A stretch of DNA of 64,000 nucleotides from positions 4,890,122-4,954,121 of the forward strand of contig OY811983.1 in the NCBI GenBank assembly GCA_963681505.1. The letters are read 5' to 3'. A program made the translations under genes and the position numbers. This document shows, piece by piece, positions 1 to 10,380 of the stretch. Below the pieces are notes generated by a model, which was given only the letters and a program-made list of their open reading frames with translations, was not told the origin of the DNA and did not search any database. The stretch's first letter is position 1. The number at the start of each line of letters is the position of its first letter. This DNA comes from Eunapius fragilis (lineage: Eukaryota > Porifera > Demospongiae > Spongillida > Spongillidae).

Positions 1-631
1 AGATCTGAGCACTTGGTGTCATTTGAAGTAGGTTTCTGGATCGTAGTGGCCTGGGCAGTGCCACTTTCAAAAGGCAATCCAGTATGTATAAGTCCAGTAC
101 ATGCAACAACTGGTGTGTTGTATGTATTGAACCAACTAACATACATGTACATTCCATGGTGTTAAATGGGAGACTTTGCGTTTGGTCATAGCAAACATCC
201 TGTGTGTGTGTGTGTGTGTGTGTGTTGTGTATATGTGTGCATGTGTGATATGTATAGTGATATACATGTGTGCATGTGTTTATATGCATGAGCAAATAAT
301 TAACTAACACACATGAAGCCAGCTGCTGCTCACCTAACAGTACAGAAGCAGCCCATTAGCAGAAGAGCGATAACATGCACAATGCACACACATCTAATGC
401 ACACAAACACATGCACATATTCTCAACAGACATATATGATATATTCTCAACAGACATATGCACACCCACACACAATGCGTATGATCTAGCTAGCTCCCCT
501 TGTGTATGATCTAGCTCCCCTTGCTTGAGAGGTCCAGCTAGTTGATACTTGGGCTATATTGAGCCCCACTTATAACATGCAGAAATGTTATAAAAACACA
601 GAAATGCACAAATACATACTCCAGACATATA

Positions 632-632
<1 letters not shown>

Positions 633-697
<65 letters not shown>
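633..697. repeat. (AC)n microsatellite
   Basis: About 32 uninterrupted AC dinucleotides. It lies close to shorter TG/AC tracts at 201-224 and 853-887. Confidence 0.95.
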
Positions 698-702
<5 letters not shown>

Positions 703-852
703 AAACAACGTACATGTACATGTACATGAACAAACACCTCTAGCTTGAGAGGTCCAGTTCCAATCCAGCTTGCCCAAATACTAGACTACTGAGACTTATG
801 TGAGTGTATGAATGAAGTGACCCAAATGAACACACAAGTACAATATCCACAT

Positions 853-889
<37 letters not shown>

Positions 890-1109
890 TTCGCATGCAT
901 ATACACATGCACACAAGCATACACATGCATGCACACAAGCACACACATACATATGGCACCAACACTTTTGTGATGGAAACTGATCCAACAACTAGACAAT
1001 ATCACACTGTTAGGCCTATACAGTTGTATAGGCAGGCTGGTTGTAGGCTATTTCAAATGTTGTTTAGTTCTTAGTTTGGCGGGGTCTGGTAAATATACAA
1101 GATATTATT

Positions 1110-1747
1110 GAGTCCAGTCTGAAGCGTACGGCACCCCCCCCCCCCCCCCCCCCCCCCCCGCTTTTCGTATCGGGCCTGAAGCGGACAGCACCACCACCCC
1201 CACCACCCCACCCCCGCTTTTCGTATCGCGGCAGTGACGTAGTGTGAGTGTTGAGCGCCCGGGGAGGTGGGGGGGGCTGTCGGCTTCTGGCCCGATGGGG
1301 GGGGGGGGGGGTACCTAGCGGAAAAGAGGGAAGGGGAGGAGCCTTATATTATATGAACGCGTTTACAACTGACCCCTGTATCTGCCGATGCGTTCGTGAG
1401 TTCTCGTTGACGCGATAATTAATTATCTCTCGTCTACTTCGACGCCCCCTCAACCCTGCGCCCGGGGACATATGTCCCCCCCCCCCCCCCCCCCTCTCTC
1501 TACACCACTGTATCGCGGGTCTAAACCTCCCTTTTGGAAATTTCTGTATCCGCCCCTGGAGAGGGTGCTCCAGGTGCTTTTGAGCACCCCCCTCGGTCAA
1601 AATTGTAACCGTTAGTTATTAAATATAACGACAACGTGTGCCAAAGGCCTCCACTTTTCGTATCGGACTTGAAGCGGACTGCATCCCCCCCCCCTCCCAC
1701 ACACACACACTCACTTTTTATATCAGACCAGAAGCGGGCCCTCCCCT

Positions 1748-1780
<33 letters not shown>

Positions 1781-1830
1781 AGTATTCCTGACCTTAAGCA
1801 CCCCCTCGCTGAAATTCTGGATACGCCACT
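1110..1830. repeat. GC-rich dispersed repeat with poly-C tracts
   Basis: The short motif CTTTTCGTATCGGGCCTGAA followed by a GCGGACAGCAC-like segment recurs several times, separated by poly-C runs (1134-1159, about 1749-1780) and poly-G runs (near 1295-1313). The same motif appears inverted in the polyubiquitin units at about 33960-34165, 36115-36320 and 42540-42760, next to a segment resembling AATCCTGTATC. It is therefore a dispersed repeat. No coding potential or transposon ends were found. Confidence 0.7.
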
Positions 1831-2442
1831 GTATATATACTACGTATGTGGGTCAAGCTATGGTTGTTACGCACATGTAGAACGCCTATAAGCACCTCAG
1901 ATGTAACATACCTGAGTGAGTCACACAGTGGCAGAGCCCGTATTAAAACGTCCATTACGTCATGCAAGTGGAAGAATTAATAATGGGACATTCAGTACCT
2001 AACACCACTGAAGTGACTCTGGAACCTTGAAAAGTAGAGGAAAGAGTGTTTTATGGTATCTGGCCCCTTCCTCGATGATCTGGCTAACATTTTAATCACT
2101 GATTCTTACTGCAACTATCACAGATCCTGAGAAAAATGCACAAACATCTTGACAAAACCCAAATTTCTACACAATTTCTACATGTGTCTATGGACGTGTT
2201 GTTTTAGGGCCATGGAACCTACAGATAGACCCTGAATTTTTTTGTTTCATCAATAAAGCATAGTGAAAGATGTTCTTAACTATATTTTTGACCGCCTTCC
2301 TTTTTTCTGACGATTCCTGATTTATACTGAACAGAAATGCACTTTGTTCCATACATGTCAATGGACGCGTGCGCGGAAAATTAACGGACGTTTGCATTGA
2401 CGCGTCAGGAATACGTAATGAGCGTCCGAAATTTCTGGTAAT

Positions 2443-2962
2443 GGTATATGTAGTGACAGTACAGTCACTTGAACTTAAAAGCCTGCCAACTGAAGTTCGA
2501 ATTGCATCAAATACATTGAACGATAAAAAGTCACGGGTCGAAATACGGGAACATTTGCAAGTTCCTTTAAAATCAATAGCGTGTAGTGAGAAGCATATGC
2601 ACACAACTATACAGAACACAACCTGTTCCAAACAGTGCAAGCGCTTATATAAAAAAGCCATGCAATGTCTAAATTATATAATATTATACTATACTTGCAC
2701 GTTTTTTTTTTTTTTTTTTAAAGGTATATGTAGTGACAGTACAGTCACTTGAACTAAAAAGCCTGCCAACTGAAGTTCGAATTGCATCAAATACATTGAA
2801 CGATAAAAAGTCACGGGTCGAAATACGGGAACATTTGCAAGTTCCTTTAAAATTAATAGCGTGTAGTGAGAAGCATATGCACACAACTATACAGAACACA
2901 ACCTGTTCCAAACAGTGCAAGCGCTTATATAAAAAAGCCATGCAATGTCTAGATTATATAAT
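2443..2962 (+). repeat. Tandem duplication, about 240-bp unit, 280-bp spacing
   Basis: The segments 2443-2682 and 2723-2962 are nearly identical. Both start GGTATATGTAGTGACAG and end just after the motif GCCATGCAATGTCT. They are separated by about 40 bp that includes a poly-T run. The second copy is also the outer end of the large inverted repeat (partner around 12840-13085). The frames open through it do not resemble a known protein. Confidence 0.9.
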
Positions 2963-3126
2963 GTCAAGCCTAATGTTGTTGTACTCTGATCATTGTTTCA
3001 ACCTCTTTAATTGGTTCCAATTTCCAGGTCATCATGCAGAAAATTCTTCCCCTGTCATCATATGTACATAAAACAAAAACAATAACATATTGTGGAATGA
3101 ATTAAATCATTTAACTCACCACTTAC

Positions 3127-3266
3127 CGCTCCCTGGCTTCAACAATCCTGTTATCCAAGATTATCTTCAGTGTCTGCTGATCTGTCATGTGCCAGAACCA
3201 CACACCACTTTTATGGTCAAAATGTTTGTGTTGAAGTGCACGTGACATGTGCTTTTGCAGATTCAC
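3127..3266 (-). other. Candidate exon (left-arm copy)
   Basis: On the minus strand an open frame includes HKHFDHKSGVWFWHMTDQQ and ends at a good splice donor (GAGCG|GTAAGTGG; last exon base 3127). The inverted partner at 12545-12686 keeps the same peptide with a few conservative changes and also ends at a donor (GATG|GTGAGT). Retention of both reading frame and donor suggests a real or recently real exon of an unrecognised gene. In this copy the upstream side is interrupted at 3266/3267 by the 1.17-kb repeat, so it is probably broken. I do not recognise the family. Confidence 0.35.
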
Positions 3267-4433
3267 TGATGTCCCCTTTATAGCTGCCCAGTTTATAGTT
3301 GCTTTAAACAACATTCCCATTTCTATTTATTGCACACCTTGATATTGAAGGTGATAATGAAGCACTTTTGTCCCACATATGGGCAAGGTAACACGCCTTA
3401 TTCAACATACTAAATTTAGTACTGACAGAAACATAACAAGCAATCAATGCACTACAAAGGCATATGTATAACTCAGTTTATTTAATATTGATATTGAACT
3501 TATACAACAATAAAAACAACCTTAATCTTTACAATACATGCAGCTACCTTTGCAAGTAAAATATACTACTTTTGTTTCCTGCTTCAACTGAACTCTCAAG
3601 GCCAAAATATGCTTATTGTGAATCAACGATGACATTGTATCTGTTGCAAAGTTGCATAGGTTGTATTTTATATAGATAAGGTTAGGACTTGTGCTTAGGA
3701 AATATAGGCAATACATGTAGAACACTCGTGTATGGCCGCCCACATCCCTCAAAAGTTCAAATCAGCAAAAAAAAACAATTATTACAAATCCTCAACATAG
3801 AATTAAAGTGTCCCAAATCATGTAAAATTTCATCTTCATGCATGTGACCAGGGGAAATCACTCTCTCACGTGACCAAAACCAAATAAATACATTAATAAT
3901 CATGTGACCAACCCCCCCCCCCCCCATTTCCCTTTAATGCAAGGTGGAAAGATGCTTTAAATGTGTCGTACTCGTTGTGTCCTTCTAGGCAGTCGCAGGG
4001 TTGGATTACAAGTGGATGAAGTCGACAAAAGATTCTAAGTTTGCAGAGTCTATCGTCGATACAATCCGAGGCAGTGAAAAAGATCATTATATCTTGAAGG
4101 CTGCAATCCCGCCACTGCCAGCTGCGGAAAAAGGTAATGACATTTCAAAATTAAAAACATGGTAATGTATTGTAATGAGATTGGTCAGTTTCCGCAAAAA
4201 TGAGCTCGCTATATATATAATTATATAAAGTTATAAAAATGATTCGCTTTGAAATCGCTACATCTCCAGAACGGTAAATGCTATTGACTTTCTATTTTCA
4301 ACACTTCATACTCATCATTTCTCTCTGGTAAACTCGATTATGGGCTCTTGCATTAGCTTAATTCGTGCCAGTGTTACAACGTCCGATACCCCTTGGAGTT
4401 CAAACCTGCCATATCTTTCGCAAGAAAATTCAA
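3267..4433 (+). repeat. 1.17-kb anonymous interspersed repeat, copy 1
   Basis: It starts TGATGTCCCC and ends AAGAAAATTCAA. A second copy in the same orientation lies at 13223-14414 and is about 96% similar by eye. The right arm of the inverted repeat lacks it (site near 12540-12544), so it is a discrete insertion. There are no terminal inverted repeats. The flanks are ATTCAC and TTCAC, while the empty site reads ATTCAC-ATCAA-TTCAC, so there is no clean target duplication. The class is unknown. Confidence 0.7.
3989..4133 (+). other. Exon-like segment inside the 1.17-kb repeat
   Basis: A pyrimidine-rich acceptor (GTGTCCTTCTAG) precedes an open frame starting AVAGLDYKWMKSTKDSK, which runs to a donor-like AAG|GTAATG. 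In the second repeat copy (from about 13970) a 2-nt difference shifts the frame, and a stop follows after about 36 codons. At least one copy is therefore not functional. It may be a captured exon or a relic of a host gene. No family is recognised. Confidence 0.25.
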
Positions 4434-5115
4434 TTCACTCCTAATTTGGTTTGTAGAGGGATCCTGTACCTATTCTGTTTGTTATTTTTTTTCTTTATCC
4501 GTTACGGGGATACAACTGTGCAAAGTAATCGCATATTTCCAGGTCGTTTCGCGCCATTTACCTATTACGACTGGCATGGTCGTTTAGAAATGCAATTACT
4601 TCCTGTTAAATAACTACGTCTCCGCCCATCTAAACACTATACAACAAGTACGGCTTCTTGCAAACGTCTGGTTCTGTTCCCCTTCTTGGCTTCTTCAACA
4701 TAGCGAGCAGAAGCTAAAGATTCGTAATACGTGGATTCAGCTGCCATCAGCCTGCACAACACGGTACGTACTCTGTAGGCCTACTAGTACGCGCATGCAC
4801 GTAGAAATCGAGCGTGTTGACTCGGTCAAACCAGAGATTATCTCTGGTCAAACTGCTTGAGTTCCAATTCATTTATGCGTGCACAACGCTGCAGAGCATG
4901 AAAGTGCACGGTGTCTAGGGTTAGCTTAATCTGAAACGCAATCCTTCCTTTTTGACTTCTACACACGCACAGATCATGCACCCCCTTGTAGCTACATGTA
5001 TTTACCAACATGTAGTACTCTCATTGGCCTATTAAAACCTCTTTCTTGTCTTCATTGGTGAACCAATTATATTTGGTTCTACAAAATAATATCCATACAA
5101 AATAAAATCCATAAG

Positions 5116-5116
<1 letters not shown>

Positions 5117-5168
<52 letters not shown>
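5117..5168. repeat. (AC)n microsatellite
   Basis: Pure AC dinucleotides. The inverted counterpart is the longer (TG)n tract at about 11769-11856, so the two arms have diverged in repeat number. Confidence 0.95.
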
Positions 5169-5170
<2 letters not shown>

Positions 5171-5519
5171 CACACACTCACATCCATACGCAACCTCAGA
5201 TCAGAGCAATTGGTGTCATTTAATTCTGTCAGAATGCTCCCACATGCTTAGTTTGCAATTGGTGCGTGCTTGGCATAGTTGATTGTTTGCCAAAAGGGGT
5301 CAGGCGATAGTGGGTGTGCTGTCCCCCTACCCTGAGTGTGACTGGAACCAAGGTGACCATTTGGTCAGCCCACACCTTGACGCTGGTCAAGGTAAGGTGG
5401 TTAGGCCAGGGTAGAAGCCAAAAGGGTGCTACCTGCTATTGATGTATAAACAATAACACCTGTAGCAATACATGTATAAGCAACGCAGTTGGCATTTAGC
5501 TGGAGTGCATCCTTTATCT

Positions 5520-5539
5520 GAACCTGCGGCAGCAGGTTC
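5520..5539 (+). other. 5'-terminal hairpin of copy A
   Basis: GAACCTGC and GCAGGTTC form an 8-bp stem with a GGCA loop, starting 3 nt inside the element end. The stem is identical in copies B, C and E. In copy B the loop is changed but the stem is intact. A subterminal ATATAGGATTGA follows immediately and also occurs in both arms of the 3' palindrome. Confidence 0.8.
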
Positions 5540-6038
5540 AATATAGGATTGATTGAGGGTTTATGAATGTCATTAATAAAACTTCACTAGCGTCTGGAGG
5601 GACAACGGAGAAACGGATCGCTTATCTCTTTATCGCGATGGAATGAGAGCACAACGATCTACAGTTCTACGTTTGTTCCGTGTCATAAAACGGTGCGGTT
5701 ATAGAGAAACAAACAATTTCCTGTTTCTCGTGCCCAGTCCTAAAATAATTCTCCATCGTCGTCGTCGTCGTCGTCGTCGTCTTCTTCTTCTTCTTCTTCT
5801 TAGGAAGGTATAACTCGAGCTAGGAACGGTTTTGGAGGACGGGAATAGTACCAATCGCTTCGAAATTTACCGGCACGTTATCCTTACATGTCATATAGAC
5901 ATACATATATCAAGTTCTATTTATTAATAATTTTAGGCAGTTATAAATACTCTAACCTGCACTAAATTTATTTGGTTGGTGTTCCAGTTTAATATATTAG
6001 TTGTTACTTTGGCTAATAGTGAAGTTCTTTTTCTAAAA

Positions 6039-6640
6039 ATGCAAAAGAAGAGATCTAAGCAACGAGCGGAATACCTCCAAAAGCAGTACGAGAACAAAGC
6101 TAAAGCCCGAGCGCTCTACAAGGCCAATCCCCCCCAAAAAGAAGGCCTCTGTACGCGACAGCTACAAGGCCGATCCCGAAATGAAGAAGGCCTCTGTACG
6201 CGACAGCTACAAGGCTGATATTGAATCTAAGCGATCTGCTAAAAGGTGGCGGCGATACGAAGAGGACCCCAAGGAGAACCGTGCTGCTCAAAGGCGGCGA
6301 TATGAAGAACCTCGAGGAGAACCGTGCTGCTCAAAGGCGGCGATATGAAGAACCTCGAGGAGAACCGTGCTGCTCAAAGGCGGCGATATGAAGAACCTCG
6401 AGGAGAACCGTGCTGCTAAAACTAAAGGCGGCGATATGAAGAGGACCTTGAGGAGAACCGTGCTGCTAAAAGGCGGCGGACCTCGAGGGAAATCGCGCTG
6501 CTAAAAGGGAGAAATATCAGCTACTATTAAGCATCTGAAAGGAGTCGGTATTGGAATGATCCCGCTGTCCGATTGGCTAAATGTGCTGCCGAGAGGACGC
6601 GGTACCGCAGGGGTCACAGAACTACCACTACCACCCAAAG
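6039..6640 (+). pseudogene. Basic 15-residue-repeat gene of copy A, exon 1, frameshifted
   Basis: It begins ATGCAAAAGAAGAGATCTAA, encoding MQKKRSKQRAEYLQKQ. The frame is broken around 6126 (a CCCCCC tract in place of the GATCCCG of the other copies) and meets a stop at about 6218. The 45-bp repeats are irregular, and several are shortened to about 40 bp. The exon end CCCAAAG|GTATGT at 6640/6641 is preserved. The intact homologue is on the minus strand at 28354-28940. Confidence 0.7.
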
Positions 6641-6698
6641 GTATGTTGTGGCATGTTGTATTAACATTAAAAAGCTGTGCATGCAACATTTGTACAGC

Positions 6699-6779
6699 AT
6701 AGTCGGGCGGCCCTACTACCGCGTTTCGTCGGGTTTGTCACCCTACTACCTGCGGGTAGTATGGCCCGCCCGACTATGT
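6699..6779 (+). other. Intronic compound hairpin, copy A
   Basis: An outer inverted repeat (CATAGTCGGGCGG with CCGCCCGACTATG) encloses an inner one (CCCTACTACC with GGTAGTA). It sits about 60 bp after the exon 1 donor. Equivalents lie at 28221-28297, 30715-30791, 31220-31296 and 63882-63968. In each, part of the stem has changed but pairing is largely kept. Confidence 0.65.
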
Positions 6780-6991
6780 ACACCACGGATCTGCACAAAA
6801 CCATTCACTTCACATGCATGATGACTCAACTGTGTGTACAGTAGTGTCTATTGTTTTAATCTGATAAAGCTTCCTTATCTGAAGACTTCCTCGTCTAGCC
6901 ATGTACTGTGAATGTTGCAACTGTATGAATATAGTTACAGTTGCAAGGGCTGAGAACTAAATAGCTGCAACTATATCCTTTTCCCATATAG

Positions 6992-7092
6992 CTACTCCTT
7001 GTATGAACCCAAATCTCATGCACCAATGGAGTATAATGGTGGTCTTGAAAAAGCTATTCCTAGGGGTAGTGATCTGCCTGTGCAGCAGTAAG
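6992..7092 (+). pseudogene. Exon 2 remnant of the basic-repeat gene, copy A
   Basis: After the acceptor TTTTCCCATATAG the sequence encodes YSLYEPKSHAP-EYNGGLEKAIPRGSD. It then jumps to GCAGCAGTAAGTAAG, missing about 75 bp that is present in copy C. It is a deleted relic of the exon seen whole at 27652-27970 (minus strand). Confidence 0.6.
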
Positions 7093-7460
7093 TAAGATAA
7101 GCCACCATTAGGTACTTCTAGCAGCACACTCACATTTATGTAGTGAAATAAAAACAGACCTTCTGCCCACACTCATAAAGCTGCAGACCCTGTCCACAGA
7201 TATTACCTCACATGAGAACATATCCTTATCGATCGATCTACATGCTGCCATGTAGTTCACTTCCTTAGTTCCCACACTACCCATCTATACAACTTAACTG
7301 CATATAGGCTACACCTCCATGTTTAGATGGGACCATTTTTACTGGATCAAATTTGACCAATAGAATTTTAGCACAACTGACACGTATACACCCCTTCCCT
7401 CCCTGTCATTAATATGATGGAATTGGACTCACAGTCTGCACACGTGTTAAGGCTTTGCAG

Positions 7461-7469
7461 GTATAAAAG
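7461..7469 (+). promoter_or_regulatory. TATA box for the proline-rich gene, copy A
   Basis: GTATAAAAG follows the conserved CACGTGTTAAGGCTTTGCAG. The same block precedes the gene in copies C and D. About 35 bp downstream is AAAAAGAG|GTAAAA, and ATATGTAG directly precedes the ATG, which suggests a 5'-UTR intron ending at the start codon. Confidence 0.6.
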
Positions 7470-7611
7470 CCACTCATCCGCTGAATAGTGCACTTAGCAA
7501 AAAGAGGTAAAATTTTTATAATACTCTATGTGCATGTGTAAAGGCTTTGCACTTTGCTTTAAAAAATAAAGAAGTAAAAATTTAATCATACTCTCTGTTA
7601 CGTATATGTAG

Positions 7612-7881
7612 ATGGCTGACGACCTTTGCGGGTTTTTCACCAACGAGGGGTCGGAGGAGGAACAGTACATTCATCCTTCAACTCCTCTCCCCTTCACCTC
7701 ACCACCTCCAGAAGCCCCGCTTCTGCCACCACCACCAGCAGCACAGCCCACACCACTACCAGCAGCTACTCCCGCCGGCACCACCAGCGCTGCCCCCACC
7801 GGCGCTCCTGCCTGCACCATCAGCCCTGCCCCCACCACCAGCAGTACTATTAAAGTTATTTGTTCTTGCATTAAGAGATAA
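7612..7881 (+). CDS. Proline-rich protein of the mobile element, short copy A version
   Basis: An 89-residue frame starts MADDLCGFFTNEGSEEE. It has the same acidic start as copies C and D (which read ADDLTGFFNQEGSEEEE and AEDLTGFFNQEGSEEEE), followed by Pro/Ala/Thr-rich sequence. It lacks the Arg/Gly-rich tail found at the end of the copy C protein and ends in a different frame after a shortened repeat tract. The ATG is chosen because CATGTAG/TATGTAG|ATG is conserved in all copies. It is probably decayed. No known domain is recognised; the acidic, proline-rich build resembles a low-complexity linker or activation-type region, but that is only composition. Confidence 0.45.
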   Translation: MADDLCGFFTNEGSEEEQYIHPSTPLPFTSPPPEAPLLPPPPAAQPTPLPAATPAGTTSAAPTGAPACTISPAPTTSSTIKVICSCIKR

Positions 7882-7960
7882 AGGGGATCATCCATCCTCT
7901 TCCTACATTTGATTATTGACTATGATACTGCTATGACACGGTGAAAAAAAACTTATGAAA

Positions 7961-8249
7961 CAAGTAAATAAAAACATTCTCTAACGAGAGAGTTGTTGGT
8001 ATATAGGATTGACCAATGGTGGTGTAAAAAGCATGGAAACAAGAGTGACAGAAATATTATTGGAAAATTGAAATAGGCCTATATTTAGCACACAATACAA
8101 CACACATGCCTGAATAATGGGCTAAATATAGGCCTATTTCAATTTTCCAATAATATTTCTGTCACTCTTGTTTCCATGCTTTTTACACCACCATTGGTCA
8201 ATCCTATATACCAACAACTCTCTCGTTAGAGAATGTTTTTATTTACTTG
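7961..8249. repeat. Terminal palindrome of copy A
   Basis: The arms 7961-8089 and 8121-8249 are perfect reverse complements (129 bp) around a 31-nt loop. The outer end CAAGTAAATAAAAAC...TTTACTTG coincides exactly with the 3' boundary of the whole element. Copy A differs from copies C and D at three arm positions, and each change is mirrored in the other arm. Confidence 0.95.
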
Positions 8250-8429
8250 TATATACTTGTGTGATCTGGAACCATACCAGGTGTCAATATTTTGGGGAGA
8301 TGGGGTATAACCGAAAATGAGGGAATTAGTTAAATGGAGGTGAGGCTTTCCCAGACTTTTAGGCTCAGGGTAGAATGAAAGTGAGGTTTTCCCAGGGGAT
8401 ACTCCAGGCTAGAATTTAGCTGGGAATTT

Positions 8430-9030
8430 AGTGTTGCCTTGTGCACTTACACACACACACACATGCACCCACACATGTGCATGCGCACGCACACGCACAC
8501 GCACACACACACACACACACACACATACACACACACACTATGGCCAGTCAGTCATTCACACATCAACATCAATGCTTTGCTATTGCAATTTATTTTATTT
8601 TCTAATTGTCGACCTACATACAAACATTAAACTGCCTTTAGCTGTCATCCTCATGCACACACCCACACACTCACATACCTACTCTCACACACCAGAAATA
8701 ATACATACGCACACGCAACACACTTGCATGGTGTGTGTATGTGTGTGCATGATAAAAGTGCACAAGATGATTTAGAAAAAGCAAAGGCTCCAATAGAAAT
8801 ACAAATGTAAATGCAAAAGAGAAACAGGATGACTGAGGCAGTTTTATGTTTGTATGTGGGTGGACAATTAGGAAACAACAGCAAAGCCCGGACGTTGATG
8901 TGTGAATGACTGACTGTCCATGGTATTTATGTGTATCCGTGTGTGTGTGTGTATGTGTGTGTGTATGTGTGTGTATGTGTGTGTGTATGTGTGTGTATGT
9001 GTGTGTGTATGTGTGTGTGTGAAGTGCACA
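8430..9030. repeat. AC/TG-rich nested inverted repeat
   Basis: The segment around CAGTCAGTCATTCACACATC and the CAAACATTAAACTGCC part at 8536-8650 recurs inverted at about 8836-8925. The same pair appears again in the right arm (about 10725-10830 and 11030-11135). AC tracts at 8493-8523 and TG tracts at about 8940-9020 flank them. The long Thr-His or Cys-Val frames here are microsatellite artefacts. Confidence 0.75.
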
Positions 9031-10329
9031 TGGCAACACCAGACATTTGTTACCAGATGTTTAAAAAATAGGTTCAAGACCTGTTCATCATCTGTCGATT
9101 TAACTCCCTAACAGCGAGGCTACCCAGGCCACAAAGGTCCAAATGTGTACTTTTAGTGTTTGTTTACGTAGATGTATAAAATGTTTGGTGAATGGGAACA
9201 ATAGCAAGTGCTTAATTCAGCTAATTCACACCTACAGCCTGGGAAAACCTCACTTCCATTCAAATTCTACTAGCTCAGGGGCCGCCCTCCAGTGCATCCA
9301 GGGAGGAACCAGTCTCAAGAGAGCCACACTCAAGGAAGCCACACTCAAGGGAGCCACTCTCCTCTGGAGCAGACAGAGAGGCATCACACTCAAGAGCCCA
9401 CAGAGTATCCCATGATCTCCAATCGGATATACATGTACCACTGACAACACCTAGGGTTGGCCAGCCCATGCAATGGATGGGCCGATAACATTAATGGAAT
9501 CCAGAAACTTTGTATTGTACATGTATACCACGTGATTTATATATGCTATTATAATGAATCAGTGTTCAAGTAGCACCTGAATGACGTAGTTATTCTATTC
9601 AGAACGAGGGTAAAAGAGACCGGACTGGAACATGGATATGGGGCAGTATTGGTCTCCAAGTATTACCCAAAGGGGGGGAAATCCCTTAGTTGGTTCAACA
9701 TTAATTTCATATAAGTTGAACACTGTAAATAAATTCTCTAGTAATGAACATGCTTCTGCAAGTTGTTGTAATAAGGTGCAGACCACATCTGCCTATAGAT
9801 GTACAGGCACGTTGCTCAGTGTGATCATGTATGCATGACAAATACAACTTGACTACATTATTACCCTGTACATGTTTCACATTGTCACACATATCACTGC
9901 ATGTAATCTGAATTACACAAGCCATTAAAGTGAGTGAATTGAATAAAGTTTCAACACCTATCATTACTGATAGTGGTTTGTAATTTCTATTAGATAAAAT
10001 GCAAGCTGACAGTACATGTATTCACATCCCACCATTGGAGATATCAGATACAAGCATATTTTTGCAGGGACTTAACATACATGTACATGTAACAATACCG
10101 CTGGCATTGAATGCTGTTGCTGTACACACACTCAAAAGACGATGAGGCATGAGAAGTGCCCTAATACCCCCCCTCCCTCACTTCTCAACCAACACTATAA
10201 ATTTCCTATCAGCTGATTATGAAATTGAAAATACAATCTAACATTGCACATTTCAACATGGAGTTTAAGCCAAAATATCAAAATTTGGTCCTTTGACAGA
10301 TGGTGATCATAAATGATAACAATACCTGC

Positions 10330-10380
<51 letters not shown>

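Larger units (their letters stand above)
1..2442. other. Non-coding, microsatellite-rich stretch
   Basis: No gene is recognisable here. Reading frames in the AC/TG tracts encode only Cys-Val or His-Thr runs and are repeat artefacts. The stretch holds a (TG)n tract near 201-224, (AC)n at about 633-697 and 853-887, and a GC-rich poly-C repeat cluster at about 1110-1830. From 1830 to 2442 I see nothing identifiable. Confidence 0.7.
5517..8249 (+). mobile_element. Helitron-like element, copy A (2.73 kb)
   Basis: The ends are TCTGAACC and TTTACTTG, inserted between host A (5516) and T (8250). The paralogous empty site in the right arm is contiguous there (between 11416 and 11417), so no bases were duplicated. 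In order it contains a terminal hairpin, a GTC/TTC trinucleotide tract (about 5757-5801), a disrupted basic-repeat gene, an intronic hairpin, a second-exon remnant, a TATA box, a short proline-rich gene and the terminal palindrome. A-to-T insertion without duplication and a 5' TC are hallmarks of Helitrons. The 3' CTTG differs from the usual CTRR, and no helicase or Rep gene is present, so this copy would be non-autonomous. Confidence 0.75.
2689..9030 (+). repeat. Left arm of a large inverted repeat
   Basis: Three blocks are reverse-complementary to the right arm: 2689-3266 pairs with about 12545-13116, 4434-5516 with about 11417-12539, and 8250-9030 with about 10590-11416. Between the blocks the left arm has two insertions missing from the right: 3267-4433 and 5517-8249. 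The arms match closely but not perfectly, with small indels and microsatellite length differences, so this is an old duplication or two inverted paralogous segments. Confidence 0.85.

Noticed and set aside
7961-8249. Stand-alone MITE inserted independently in each copy
   Set aside because: Its outer edge coincides exactly with the element boundary at every copy with an empty-site reference, so it is the element's own terminus.
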